Notes under the pieces: model-generated
The model's database searches: none
Seen by the model: only the letters and a program-made list of their open reading frames with translations
Told to the model about the DNA's origin: nothing
NCBI GenBank assembly: GCA_947494405.1
Contig: CANLWQ010000018.1
Location: 1-14,558 of the forward strand
Source: Comamonadaceae bacterium
GTDB lineage: Bacteria; Pseudomonadota; Gammaproteobacteria; Burkholderiales; Burkholderiaceae_C
Direction: 5' to 3'
DNA: 14,558 bases
Part shown: positions 6,848-14,552 of the stretch, in pieces
Layout of the letters: each line of letters starts with the position of its first letter
Numbering within the stretch: the stretch's first letter is position 1
Position numbers and translations under genes: made by a program

Positions 6848-8164
6848 TTGGTGCAACGCAGTTTGCACAGTGTTTGGCACCCTTGTACGCAAATGCAGCA
6901 CCACGAGACTGTGCCATTGGTGGCCGTTCAACGTGGCAGCGGTCCTTGGCTTTATGACCATGATGGCAAGCGCTACTTAGACGCCATCAGTTCTTGGTGG
7001 GTGAACCTGTTCGGTCATGCCAACCCACGTATCAATACTGCTTTGAAAAACCAACTCGACACTTTGGAGCATGCCATGTTGGCTGGCTTTACCCATGAGC
7101 CGGTGGTGTCTTTATCCGAAAAGCTCTCGGCCTTGACCGATGGTGTCTTGGGACATTGTTTTTATGCTTCAGACGGTGCCAGCGCGGTAGAGATTGCGTT
7201 AAAGATGAGTTTTCACAGTTGGCGCAACCAAGGGCTTGGCGGCAAACAAGAGTTTGTGTGTTTGAAGGGCGGCTATCACGGAGAAACAGTCGGAGCTCTG
7301 GCTGTCACCGATGTACCTATATTCAGGGATGCTTACGACACTTTGCTGAAACCGGTGCATACCCTGATGTCGCCGGACGCCAGACAGGCCATGCCGGGTG
7401 AGTCGGCAGACCAAGTGGCGCTGCGTGCGGCAGCTGAACTTGAAACCTTGCTCAAGGAACGGGCCGCGCATATCAGTGCGGTGATCATCGAGCCCTTGGT
7501 GCAATGCGCTGGCGGCATGGCCATGCACAGCCCGGTGTTCGTGCAGGAGGTTAGGCGCTTATGCACCGCCTTCAATGTGCATTTGATCGCGGATGAAATT
7601 GCGGTGGGCTGTGGGCGCACCGGCCATTTCTTTGCTTGCCAGCATGCAGCTGTGTGGCCTGATTTTTTATGTCTGTCCAAAGGTATCAGTGGAGGCTATT
7701 TGCCCTTGTCACTGGTGATGACCCGAGACGATGTTTACGCTTCTTTTTACAGCGACAGCATGGCGCGTGGCTTTTTACATTCGCATTCCTACACAGGCAA
7801 TCCACTGGCGTGTAGAGCTGCTTTGGCCACATTGGAAATATTCGAGCAAGACAATGTGATTACCCAAAACCGAGTGCTGGCAGATCGACTCAGCAGCGCG
7901 CTTGCACCCTTGGCCGTTCACGAGAAGGTGAAGCACTTTCGCCAGCAAGGCATGATCTGGGCATTCGATGCGCAAGTGCAAGACCCGCAACTTGCCGCCA
8001 CTTTTTCCAGGCGCTTTTTTGCCAGTGCGCTGAAGCATGAATTGCTGTTGCGACCCATAGGCACCACTGTTTATCTGATGCCACCTTATATATTGACCGA
8101 TGCAGACACGCAGTTTTTGGCCCAGCGCTTGCAAACTGTTTTTGATGAAGTGATGAGCGCGTGA
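6848..8164 (+). CDS. bioA: Adenosylmethionine-8-amino-7-oxononanoate aminotransferase BioA
   Basis: PLP-dependent class III aminotransferase that converts KAPA to DAPA using S-adenosylmethionine as amino donor, the second late step of biotin synthesis. Recognisable motifs are WHPCTQM near the N terminus, SSWWVNLFGH (substrate pocket), the glycine-rich DGASAVEIALKM, GGYHGETVGAL, IADEIAVGCGRTG, and LSKGISGGYLP with the PLP lysine (Lys278 counted from 6848). With this start it is 438 residues, close to the E. coli enzyme. There is no ATG: the conventional candidates are TTG (6848) and GTG (6851). An in-frame CTG at 6827 has the only well-placed ribosome site and would add seven residues (after the initiator Met, STHSSQ). 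The stop overlaps the bioF GTG by 4 bp, so bioA, bioF and bioD form one coupled operon. Confidence 0.96.
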   Translation: MVQRSLHSVWHPCTQMQHHETVPLVAVQRGSGPWLYDHDGKRYLDAISSWWVNLFGHANPRINTALKNQLDTLEHAMLAGFTHEPVVSLSEKLSALTDGVLGHCFYASDGASAVEIALKMSFHSWRNQGLGGKQEFVCLKGGYHGETVGALAVTDVPIFRDAYDTLLKPVHTLMSPDARQAMPGESADQVALRAAAELETLLKERAAHISAVIIEPLVQCAGGMAMHSPVFVQEVRRLCTAFNVHLIADEIAVGCGRTGHFFACQHAAVWPDFLCLSKGISGGYLPLSLVMTRDDVYASFYSDSMARGFLHSHSYTGNPLACRAALATLEIFEQDNVITQNRVLADRLSSALAPLAVHEKVKHFRQQGMIWAFDAQVQDPQLAATFSRRFFASALKHELLLRPIGTTVYLMPPYILTDADTQFLAQRLQTVFDEVMSA

Positions 8165-9354
8165 ATTTTCCCAAACTGCATGTGTTGGCGTCGCTTTTGT
8201 CGACATTGGATACCCAGGGCTTGCGTCGGGTGAGGCGCACGGTGGAGTATGGCAATCAAGGGCATATGTTGGTAGATGGTCGACGGTTGCTCACCTTCAA
8301 CAGCAACGATTACTTGGGCTTGGCCTCACATCCCCAAGTGGTGGAGGCTCTCAAAGAAGGCGCATCGTTGTATGGTGCAGGCAGCGGTGCTTCGCACCTC
8401 ATTAGCGGCCATTCACAAGCCCATGACCGGCTGGAAGAATTGCTGGCCGCATTTTTATCGCCATATCTCCCATCTGCGCGGGCTCTGTATTTCAGTACCG
8501 GCTATATGGCGAACTTAGGCGTACTCACCGCCTTAGCTGGCACTGCTGCAGGCGATATTTGTTTTTTCTCTGACAAGTTGAACCACGCCTCACTGATTGA
8601 CGGCATACGTTTAACCCGTGAGCCTTTTCAAATTTATGCCCATGCAGACATGGCCGATTTATCGCTGAAGCTGTCTGCTTGTGAACTTGGCACCAAGGTG
8701 GTGGTGACCGATGGCGTGTTCAGCATGGATGGCGATATGGCGCCACTGCCCGAGCTGCTTCGCTTGTGCGAGCAACATGGCGCATGGTTGCTGGTGGACG
8801 ATGCCCATGGTTTTGGTGTTTTAGGCGACACCGGTGCTGGCGTATTGCAGCATTTCAATCTCAGTTCACCGCAATTGATCTACATGGGCACACTGGGCAA
8901 GGCGGCTGGTGTGTCTGGCGCGTTTGTTGCCGCGCATGAGCACTTGATTGAATGGATGGTGCAGCGCTCTCGTTCCTATATTTACACCACTGCAGCAGCG
9001 CCTGCGCTGGCGCATGCCTTGTTAACCAGTTTGCACATTATTCAAAGCGAAGAGGGACTGCGGCGGCGGTCGCATTTGAAGTCATTGATTCAACAACTCT
9101 CTACCGCGCCTGTGCCTGCATCTTGGCAGCGCATGCCTTCCATCACCCCCATTCAACCCATGGTGCTGGGCAGCAATGAGCAGGTGTTGAAGGCTTCTGC
9201 CGAATTAAATGCCCAGGGTATTTGGATCAGCGCCATACGTGCACCAACAGTACCCGTCAACACCGCCAGGTTGCGAATTACTTTGTCTGCTGCACACACA
9301 ACACAGGACGTTGACCAATTGGTGCAAGCACTCTCTCAAACTTCTTCTATATGA
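8161..9354 (+). CDS. bioF: 8-amino-7-oxononanoate synthase BioF
   Basis: PLP-dependent enzyme that condenses a pimeloyl thioester with alanine to give KAPA, CO2 and free carrier: the first step of ring assembly. At 397 residues it is slightly longer than typical. It has [13 protein letters not shown] near the N terminus, [13 protein letters not shown], the PLP-binding [11 protein letters not shown] (Asp213, His216) and [15 protein letters not shown] with the Schiff-base Lys247. Translation starts at GTG 8161, overlapping the bioA stop (GTGA), with no strong ribosome site of its own, so it likely relies on coupling. The bioD ATG overlaps its stop in the same way. Confidence 0.97.
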   Translation: MNFPKLHVLASLLSTLDTQGLRRVRRTVEYGNQGHMLVDGRRLLTFNSNDYLGLASHPQVVEALKEGASLYGAGSGASHLISGHSQAHDRLEELLAAFLSPYLPSARALYFSTGYMANLGVLTALAGTAAGDICFFSDKLNHASLIDGIRLTREPFQIYAHADMADLSLKLSACELGTKVVVTDGVFSMDGDMAPLPELLRLCEQHGAWLLVDDAHGFGVLGDTGAGVLQHFNLSSPQLIYMGTLGKAAGVSGAFVAAHEHLIEWMVQRSRSYIYTTAAAPALAHALLTSLHIIQSEEGLRRRSHLKSLIQQLSTAPVPASWQRMPSITPIQPMVLGSNEQVLKASAELNAQGIWISAIRAPTVPVNTARLRITLSAAHTTQDVDQLVQALSQTSSI

Positions 9355-10052
9355 ATCATTCACTACCCAGCCATGCTTTTTCATGCTTTGTCACCGGCAC
9401 CGATACCGAGATAGGTAAAAGCTTGGTGGCGTCTGCCTTGGTGTATTTGCAGGCACAACGCGGTCACCGAGTGGCCGCCATGAAGCCCATAGCTGCCGGT
9501 ACCGAGTGGCGCAACGGTCGTTGGTGCAATGAAGATGTGGACGCACTGGCCGCAAGCGCATCTGTGGCATTGCCACAGCAAATCACCACGCCTTATTTAT
9601 TCAAAGCCGCTGCCGCGCCGCATATCGCTGCGAGCTTGGAAAATGTGCTGATTGACCGCATGCATATCCTCAGTTGTTTCGAGCAGGCGAGGGCGCAGTC
9701 CGATGCTGTGGTGGTTGAAGGTGTGGGAGGTTTTTGTGTGCCGCTCAATGACAGCTACGACACCGCAGACATGGCCAAAGACCTTAACCTGCCTGTGATC
9801 TTGGTGGTTGGAATGCGGTTGGGTTGCATCAATCAAGCATTGCTCACCGCTGAAGCCATTGCCAAGCGAGGTTTAAAGCTGATGGGGTGGGTGGCCAACA
9901 GGGTTGACCCGCAAATGTTGTATCCGCAAGAGAATATTGAAGCCATCGCGCAAAGAACAGATGCGCCGCTATTGGGCACTGTTCCCCGACTTGAAGTAGC
10001 CAGTGCCGCGGCGGCTGCGGCTTTCCTCAGTGCGCCAACTTCAAACCGTTGA
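9351..10052 (+). CDS. bioD: Dethiobiotin synthetase BioD
   Basis: ATP-dependent carboxylase that closes the ureido ring of DAPA to give dethiobiotin, the substrate of BioB. The 233 residues begin with a short tail and then the P-loop [11 protein letters not shown] (about residues 14-24). [10 protein letters not shown] and [13 protein letters not shown] follow, with the catalytic and metal-binding residues of the family. The P-loop reads GTDTEIGKS, whereas most family members have GTDTxVGKT; this is a mild change. It is coupled to bioF by an ATGA overlap. Its last 26 bp overlap the end of the convergent 117-aa gene on minus. Together with the divergent bioB this completes the late pathway. Confidence 0.97.
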   Translation: MNHSLPSHAFSCFVTGTDTEIGKSLVASALVYLQAQRGHRVAAMKPIAAGTEWRNGRWCNEDVDALAASASVALPQQITTPYLFKAAAAPHIAASLENVLIDRMHILSCFEQARAQSDAVVVEGVGGFCVPLNDSYDTADMAKDLNLPVILVVGMRLGCINQALLTAEAIAKRGLKLMGWVANRVDPQMLYPQENIEAIAQRTDAPLLGTVPRLEVASAAAAAAFLSAPTSNR

Positions 10053-10380
10053 TTTTCATCATCAGGTAAATGTGTTGAAGCTCGGCCTTTTCACAGTCGG
10101 GCGCGCCTACCCAACGCGCTAGGGCGGAAGCAGGAATGTGTGTGTGCTTTCCCTCTATGTCAACTTCCACGCGGAAATAGCAAGGATTTAACTCGTGAAA
10201 CGCAATGACAGTGCCCCAGCGACCAATGTGCCAAGGTTTTCGAATGACCACTACTTTGTCGCCTGGACGAGCCAAGTAATCTAGGTTGTCCTCAAAGGCT
10301 TGCTGTATTTCAATGCTCGATGTTTTGGCACTGGCTTTTGCAAAGTCGTTGGCAAATTCAATAAATTGTTCAGCGTTCAT
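10027..10380 (-). CDS. Conserved-looking protein of unknown function, 117 aa
   Basis: I do not recognise a named family. The protein starts with a helical region ([17 protein letters not shown], about 1-30). A beta-rich core at about 38-92 ([21 protein letters not shown], then [22 protein letters not shown]) has the alternating pattern of a small SH3/KOW-like barrel. A last helix (about 95-112) follows. No signal peptide or membrane segment is seen, so it is likely cytoplasmic. It begins 3 bp after the trhO stop with a weak AAGG ribosome site overlapping that stop, so it should be the last gene of the hyi-trhO transcript. Its 3' end overlaps the 3' end of bioD by 26 bp. A nucleic-acid or ribosome-related role would fit both the fold guess and the tRNA-modifying neighbour, but this is inference. 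Confidence 0.75.
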   Translation of the reverse strand: MNAEQFIEFANDFAKASAKTSSIEIQQAFEDNLDYLARPGDKVVVIRKPWHIGRWGTVIAFHELNPCYFRVEVDIEGKHTHIPASALARWVGAPDCEKAELQHIYLMMKINGLKLAH

Positions 10381-10383
10381 ACC

Positions 10384-11166
10384 TTAGAGATCGGCTTGAG
10401 GTGGCGTTTTCTTTAGTGCCTCAATGGGCAAAGGCGTTAAATCGGGGTTCACCCCTCGGCGCTCATCAAAAACAAAACAATTGCCCTGGTAATGCGCGTC
10501 GCCTACCTCTTCAAAATATTTCAAAATGCCGCCATCTAACTGGTAAACAGTCTCCAAGCCCTGTTCACGCAGGTAAATCGCTGCTTTTTCACAGCGAATA
10601 CCACCCGTGCAAAAACTCACCACGGTTTTGCCTTGCAAGTCGTTCAAGTGTGCTTGAGCCGCTTGGGGGAAGTCGCTGAATTTGTCGATGTTCCAGTGCA
10701 TGGCGCCTACAAAACTGCCTTCTTGCACTTCAAAAGCGTTGCGCGTGTCCAGCGTGACCACGGGGCGGCCTTGGTCATCATGCCCTGTATCTAACCAGTG
10801 TTTCACCGTGACCGCATCCACCGCGGGAGCGCGTGCGTTTTGCGGTTGTATGGCGGGGTGGTTCATACGGATGATCTCGTTCTTCACCTTCACCAACAGT
10901 TTGCGAAACGGTTGACTCGCCGACCAGCTTTCTTTGGGCGCGATGCTGGCCAAGCGCGGGTCTTGCTGCAACCAAGTGACAAAGCTGCGCACCTCTTGTG
11001 GTGGCCCTGCCAAGAACAGGTTGATGCCTTCTTCGGCAATCAAAATCGTTCCCCTGAGCGCCAGCGTGTTGGCTCGCGCATGGCAAGCGTCACGAAGCGC
11101 AGCGCTGTCGTTCAGCGCTGTGAACAGATAGGCCGAGATATTGAGAACAGGCAGCGCAGGGTTCAC
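10384..11166 (-). CDS. trhO: tRNA uridine(34) 5-hydroxylase TrhO (rhodanese family, formerly YceA)
   Basis: Oxygen-dependent enzyme that makes 5-hydroxyuridine at the wobble base of certain tRNAs, the first step towards (m)cmo5U. An N-terminal UPF0176-type domain (about residues 5-95, with [18 protein letters not shown]) precedes a rhodanese domain (about 110-215). The active-site loop CTGGIR starts at Cys186, with a second Cys192 in the conserved [16 protein letters not shown] follows, and then the conserved C-terminal part ([12 protein letters not shown]). I place the start at GTG 11166, giving 260 residues. It has a GAGGA ribosome site (11171-11175) and overlaps the stop of the upstream gene by 4 bp (GTGA). 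A longer frame from an ATG at 11232 only reads through the upstream gene. Confidence 0.93.
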   Translation of the reverse strand: MNPALPVLNISAYLFTALNDSAALRDACHARANTLALRGTILIAEEGINLFLAGPPQEVRSFVTWLQQDPRLASIAPKESWSASQPFRKLLVKVKNEIIRMNHPAIQPQNARAPAVDAVTVKHWLDTGHDDQGRPVVTLDTRNAFEVQEGSFVGAMHWNIDKFSDFPQAAQAHLNDLQGKTVVSFCTGGIRCEKAAIYLREQGLETVYQLDGGILKYFEEVGDAHYQGNCFVFDERRGVNPDLTPLPIEALKKTPPQADL

Positions 11167-12044
11167 CGTTTCCTCATCCAAGCCAAGCCCGCCGAAGTGC
11201 CGGCAGCACCGAGGGCAGGGCGGTACTCGCAACCTACCCAGCCTTGCCAGTGTTGCGCAGCAATCACTTCTTCCATCACTTTGAACACGCTGTCGTAATT
11301 CAACTCACCGGTGTCGGGTTCGTGTCGCTGGGGCACACCTGCGATTTGGAAATGCCCCACTTGGCCCGTGGGCAGATAGTGGCGAATTTTTGTCTCTACA
11401 TCGCCTTCGACAATTTGGCAGTGGTAAAGATCAAACTGCACTTTCAGATTGGCCATGCCCACCTCTTGAACAATGGCGTGGGCGTCGTCTTGGCGGTTGA
11501 GAAAAAAGTGCGGAATGTCACGGGTATTGATGGGTTCAATCAACACCTCGCGTCCCGCACTTTGGGCTTGTTCGCAGGCCCAGCGTAGGTTACTCATGTA
11601 GGTGTCACGCAAGGGGCCGGCAGTGCGGGCATAGTTACCGCTGGTGCTGAGTGCGGGTGACAAAGCATTGGCCACCCGCAGTTCAGGTGGCACCAAACCC
11701 GCCATCACATGGATGCGCGGGCAGTTCAACACCTCTGCATATTCCAAAGCGGTTAAAAACCCGCTGCGAAATTCGGCCTCGTGGCCCGGTAAACAGGTGG
11801 TGCCGCGCAGGCCTTGCGCCCAAGCGTGTGACATGCCTGCACGATTGGTGCCGCCAGGGGGTGCATTGAACAGCACTTGTTGCAAGCCGTTATCTGCCAA
11901 GGCTTTGATCAACTCGTGTGAGCCAAATTCATAAGGGAATAAATACTCTATACCCTTGAAGCCATCGTGGGCTGCAGCCGCAAATCGCTCTGTAAAGGCG
12001 ACATCGTTATATAAAAATGACAGGTTGGCAGCAAAGTGCAGCAT
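11163..12044 (-). CDS. Hydroxypyruvate isomerase family TIM-barrel protein (Hyi/OtnI-like)
   Basis: Member of the xylose-isomerase-like TIM-barrel family that interconverts hydroxypyruvate and tartronate semialdehyde (Hyi) or acts on 2-oxo-tetronates (OtnI). It begins [15 protein letters not shown] with [10 protein letters not shown], as these proteins do. The likely metal and acid/base residues are present: Glu170 (LIEPIN), Asp205 and His208 (QFDLYHCQI), Gln233 (HFQIAG) and Glu273 (GCEYRP). The 293 residues exceed the usual ~258-270 because of an insertion at about residues 121-146 ([16 protein letters not shown]...), between HVMAGLVP and the NLRWA helix. It heads an operon with trhO, overlapping it by 4 bp. 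No glyoxylate or tetronate genes are nearby, so the substrate is open. Confidence 0.88.
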   Translation of the reverse strand: MLHFAANLSFLYNDVAFTERFAAAAHDGFKGIEYLFPYEFGSHELIKALADNGLQQVLFNAPPGGTNRAGMSHAWAQGLRGTTCLPGHEAEFRSGFLTALEYAEVLNCPRIHVMAGLVPPELRVANALSPALSTSGNYARTAGPLRDTYMSNLRWACEQAQSAGREVLIEPINTRDIPHFFLNRQDDAHAIVQEVGMANLKVQFDLYHCQIVEGDVETKIRHYLPTGQVGHFQIAGVPQRHEPDTGELNYDSVFKVMEEVIAAQHWQGWVGCEYRPALGAAGTSAGLAWMRKR

Positions 12045-12166
12045 GGGAGCTTAAAGGGTTTACCAATAATGGCCAAAGTGAAACAAACCCACCAAGCATA
12101 CCGAAAGAAGTTTTTACTGGGCTGCGGCAAGCCTCAACCTGTAAGACCCTAATTAATAAACAAACC

Positions 12167-12703
12167 CTAGCGAATAATTTGTTCGCTTAAGTTCATGAGA
12201 AAGAGATTGATGTTCTCTTTGATGGAACGATAGTCAGCGTTTCTTTCACGATCCGCTAAAAATGTGTCTGAAGTTGTGGCGGTGCCAACAGCAGTCACAG
12301 GGAAAGTAATCTTTTTTCCATTTTCACCGTTCAGTGTGTAAAAGACGGATGATCTGAAATTGAGGGTGTCACCGAATGAGGGCTTATCCAAATATTGAAG
12401 GGTGTCATCTAATTGGTACTTGCCGGCAATACCTTTCGGCGCCAAGTAGCCCATGGCGTTCATAGACTGCTCCAACTCAGACTTAAAACGCTCGTTGTCA
12501 ATTTTTGAAATCCAATAGGCGTTTGTATCTTGCCCACCAGAAACGTTTCTGACGCTGACATGGCCTTTCAATGCGGGATTTAACTTTGCAGGAGTCTCCG
12601 GGATACCCAAAGACATTGGTTTCTGCGGTGCAGGTGTTGCACAACCCGCCACAACGACAGTGACCAAAATCAGCAGCCTATGCCTTAACTGTTGAACAAA
12701 CAT
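12167..12703 (-). CDS. Small lipoprotein of unknown function
   Basis: A 178-residue protein with a lipoprotein signal peptide: charged start, hydrophobic core (LLILVTVVV) and lipobox VAGC with the lipidated Cys21. Ala at +2 predicts outer-membrane sorting. After a Pro-rich linker (about 22-45), a mixed alpha/beta domain follows, including WISKIDNERFKSELEQSM, a beta region around 120-145, and a helical end. It reminds me of a family of short lipoproteins common in Burkholderiales with no known role; this is from memory and unchecked. It has a fair ribosome site (AAGGG, about 7 bp before the ATG). It stands alone, 122 bp upstream of the hyi gene, with a palindrome-rich spacer in front of it. 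Confidence 0.85.
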   Translation of the reverse strand: MFVQQLRHRLLILVTVVVAGCATPAPQKPMSLGIPETPAKLNPALKGHVSVRNVSGGQDTNAYWISKIDNERFKSELEQSMNAMGYLAPKGIAGKYQLDDTLQYLDKPSFGDTLNFRSSVFYTLNGENGKKITFPVTAVGTATTSDTFLADRERNADYRSIKENINLFLMNLSEQIIR

Positions 12704-12785
12704 AAATTGCCCTTACTTTTTCAGACAAGATGAGTTGAAGCTGACATTCACAGCGTGAGAGCATCAAAAGAACCTCACGGCGATA

Positions 12786-12813
12786 AGTTTTATAGATAAA
12801 ACTAATTTTATCT
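12786..12813. repeat. Two overlapping perfect palindromes, operator- or attenuator-like
   Basis: AGTTTTAT-AG-ATAAAACT (12786-12803) and AGATAAAA-CTAA-TTTTATCT (12794-12813) are both perfect inverted repeats with 8-bp arms. They share the middle ATAAAA arm, so only one hairpin can form at a time. A short T-run (12814-12817) follows the second. The inner ten bases TTATAGATAA (12790-12799) equal the operator consensus described for the biotin repressor BioR in alphaproteobacteria. The element lies 83-118 bp before the start of the small lipoprotein gene. Confidence 0.5.
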
Positions 12814-12909
12814 TTTTAATAATATCATCAAGAATCAGGAACTCATATCGTTTTGGCAAAATTTTTTCTTTTTACCGAATAATTTTTCTGCCAGTCAGAC
12901 CCACACCCA

Positions 12910-12939
12910 AGTCCCAGCGCCTTAAATTGGCTGGGCACT
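12910..12939. repeat. Imperfect inverted repeat
   Basis: CCCAGC (12913-12918) pairs with GCTGGG (12930-12935). The stem is extended outward by AGT/ACT with one bulged base. The loop is AT-rich and no T-run follows. It lies 110-140 bp before the right-hand lipoprotein gene; role unknown. Confidence 0.35.
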
Positions 12940-13036
12940 CCTATGCCTACACTTCAATCAAGTCTGCTCCAGCGATGTACCCGAATAAATACATGTCACA
13001 ATAAGAAAAGAAATGACAATTTTTAAGTTTTTTACT

Positions 13037-13041
13037 AGGAG
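13037..13041 (+). promoter_or_regulatory. Ribosome binding site fixing the start of the 430-aa lipoprotein
   Basis: AGGAG lies seven bases before the ATG at 13049. It rules out the upstream in-frame ATG at 13013, which would also put 12 charged and aromatic residues before the signal peptide. Confidence 0.8.
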
Positions 13042-13048
13042 ATATCCA

Positions 13049-14341
13049 ATGCGCTTAAAGCTACTTTCCTTGACACTTCTTGCCTTGTTGACCGCTTGTG
13101 GCGGCGGTGGCGGCGGCGGTTCTACAACCTCTACTGGCACGTTTGTCAACTCTCCTACTAAAGGCATTACCTACTCCGCTTCCCCTTCTGGTTTGAGCGG
13201 GGTGACAGATGAAAACGGAACATACAGCTACCAAGCGGGTGATACTGTCACTTTTACTCTTAACTTAGGTGCATCCACCGTCACTTTAGGTTCCACTGCC
13301 AGCCCATCATCAACCACTTCCATTCTTTCCTTATCCGTTCCAAATGGTGGAGATCCTGTCGCCGTAGCTCAAGTGCTGGAGACGCTGGATAAAGGCACAG
13401 CCGATGGCAAGATGGATGTCAGTGGCATCTCACTACCCGCAGGCAGCACGCTGACAGCAATAACAAATGCGGTTAAAAGCACATCCGTGACATCTGCTGA
13501 CATTGCCGCTATTGCCACGGGAGTGCAAACTGTTTTAACGAATGCCAATACCGGTACGCTGAAATACGGAGCCACAGGTGTGACGCTCAATGATGCGCTG
13601 ACCAACCTATCGAAGAATTCAGCCAATCAGTCTTTGGTAGAAACGAAAATTCAAAACTTGGCTTATGACGGGACATCAACCATGTTGAATGTTCAAGATA
13701 AGCCCGCCTTTACAAATTGGATTGTAAAAAAAGGTTCAACAGTTGAATTTACGAGTAGATTTGGACTTGTTTCATCCGCCAACTTGACCTACAACTATAA
13801 AAACATATACGACAAAACTACAGATTTGATTGTTAATGGCACTTACGTGTTATCGGATGGAAATCGGACTGGCACTTGGGCTGGTGGTAGTGGAAGCAAC
13901 GATACTGGCACTTTTACGATGACTTCCGGTGACGAAAAGTCATTTGCCATGAAATATAGAAACACAGTTACTGGCGAAACAGGGGCCATTTCTGGAACTT
14001 ATCTTCAGACTGTCACCTTCAACGACATTAAAGGCAAGAGATTCACCATATATAACGGCTGCTCAAACGGCAGCGACAACACAGTAACCATCAGCAACAC
14101 TGGGGCTGCCAGTGATACTTGTGGCTCCAATGTAAACGGGGCAACTTTCAGTGCAGGCCCATACACAAACACCCTTCAATTTGTTGAAACAAATGGCAAC
14201 AGACATTTCTTGGGTATCACAAGGCTTAACAAGAACGGTGGAGCCGGTAACTTACCTGCCGGAGCATTAGGCACGTTCATGGATATCTCCAGTACAAACT
14301 ATCAAAAACAAAACGACTCAATATCTTTTAAAGTCAATTGA
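13049..14341 (+). CDS. Surface lipoprotein with poly-glycine linker and adhesin-like beta repeats
   Basis: A 430-residue protein with a textbook lipoprotein signal peptide (MRLKLLSLTLLALLTAC) and lipidated Cys17, followed directly by seven glycines and a Ser/Thr stretch. Gly at +2 predicts outer-membrane sorting. Residues about 30-80 (GTFVNSPTKGITYSAS, then SGVTDENGTYSYQAGDTVTFTL) resemble the short Ig/carboxypeptidase-regulatory-like units found in proteobacterial surface proteins. A helical middle (about 105-215) and a Thr/Asn/Ser/Gly-rich beta region to the end follow. Two cysteines in the last third (in YNGCSNG and SDTCGSN) could form a disulfide. No catalytic motif is seen; a structural or adhesive surface role is the best guess. 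It is monocistronic, between the AT-rich spacer and the SRP RNA gene on the other strand. Confidence 0.88.
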   Translation: MRLKLLSLTLLALLTACGGGGGGGSTTSTGTFVNSPTKGITYSASPSGLSGVTDENGTYSYQAGDTVTFTLNLGASTVTLGSTASPSSTTSILSLSVPNGGDPVAVAQVLETLDKGTADGKMDVSGISLPAGSTLTAITNAVKSTSVTSADIAAIATGVQTVLTNANTGTLKYGATGVTLNDALTNLSKNSANQSLVETKIQNLAYDGTSTMLNVQDKPAFTNWIVKKGSTVEFTSRFGLVSSANLTYNYKNIYDKTTDLIVNGTYVLSDGNRTGTWAGGSGSNDTGTFTMTSGDEKSFAMKYRNTVTGETGAISGTYLQTVTFNDIKGKRFTIYNGCSNGSDNTVTISNTGAASDTCGSNVNGATFSAGPYTNTLQFVETNGNRHFLGITRLNKNGGAGNLPAGALGTFMDISSTNYQKQNDSISFKVN

Positions 14342-14381
14342 CAGTTAAGTGTGTCTTAGTTATCAAGCTGAAACTGTTTTT
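14341..14381 (+). terminator. Possible terminator of the 430-aa lipoprotein gene
   Basis: ACAGTT (14341-14346), beginning in the stop codon, can pair with AACTGT (14372-14377), which runs into five T's (14377-14381). The 25-base loop is long and holds only a weak inner stem, so this is a modest call. Confidence 0.35.
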
Positions 14382-14443
14382 CTGCGTAAGTTCTAGTTAT
14401 GGCGATTGATCTTGCTGTTTCAAAACATAAAGCAGTAGCAAAG

Positions 14444-14541
14444 GTGACGAGCCTTGACCCCAGCACTGGCTCCACAGTTAGGGCTGCTTGGTTCCCCACC
14501 TGACCCGGTTGGCCGCTTCCCCATGTGGGAAGGCCCGTCGA
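14444..14541 (-). ncRNA. ffs: 4.5S signal recognition particle RNA
   Basis: Read on minus, positions 14505-14482 contain the SRP RNA core: GTCAGG on the 5' side, a GGAA tetraloop and AGCAGCC on the 3' side, the Ffh-binding hairpin. Next to the tetraloop the E. coli CC/GG pairs are swapped to GG/CC, keeping the helix. The ends pair as expected: GACGGGCCTT (14539-14530) with AAGGCTCGTC (14455-14446). The size of about 95-98 nt fits the short bacterial form. The RNA works with Ffh to target membrane and exported proteins. Exact ends are estimated from the closing helix; the 3' end may run a few bases further into CACCTTT. Confidence 0.88.
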
Positions 14542-14546
14542 GGCAA

Positions 14547-14552
14547 ATTGTA
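14547..14552 (-). promoter_or_regulatory. -10 box of the SRP RNA promoter
   Basis: TACAAT on minus lies about 7 bp before the predicted 5' end of the SRP RNA (about 14540). The -35 box would be beyond the right edge. Confidence 0.5.

Larger units (their letters stand above)
12704..13048. other. 345-bp AT-rich spacer between two divergent lipoprotein genes
   Basis: No convincing coding frame is present on either strand. It holds nested palindromes at 12786-12813, a GC-richer hairpin at 12910-12939 and the ribosome site of the right-hand gene at 13037-13041. A weak minus promoter is possible (TTGATG 12826-12831, TAAAAT 12805-12810, spacer 15), which would put the palindromes over the -10 region of the small lipoprotein gene. 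No clear promoter for the right-hand gene is seen. Confidence 0.6.

Noticed and set aside
6680..6961. 93-codon minus-strand frame over the bioB/bioA spacer
   Set aside because: It overlaps both bio genes and the control region; composition is unlike a protein.
7775..8255. Minus-strand frames over the bioA/bioF junction
   Set aside because: They are shadows of two well-identified enzymes on plus.
10798..11298. 166-codon plus-strand frame across trhO and the isomerase gene
   Set aside because: It is antisense to two recognisable genes and shows no motif.
11948..12130. 60-codon minus-strand frame with a hydrophobic stretch before the isomerase gene
   Set aside because: Half of it lies in the isomerase gene in another frame; no ribosome site is present and its composition looks random.
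13013..13048. Upstream ATG for the 430-aa lipoprotein
   Set aside because: It has no ribosome site and would spoil the signal peptide; AGGAG at 13037-13041 serves the ATG at 13049.
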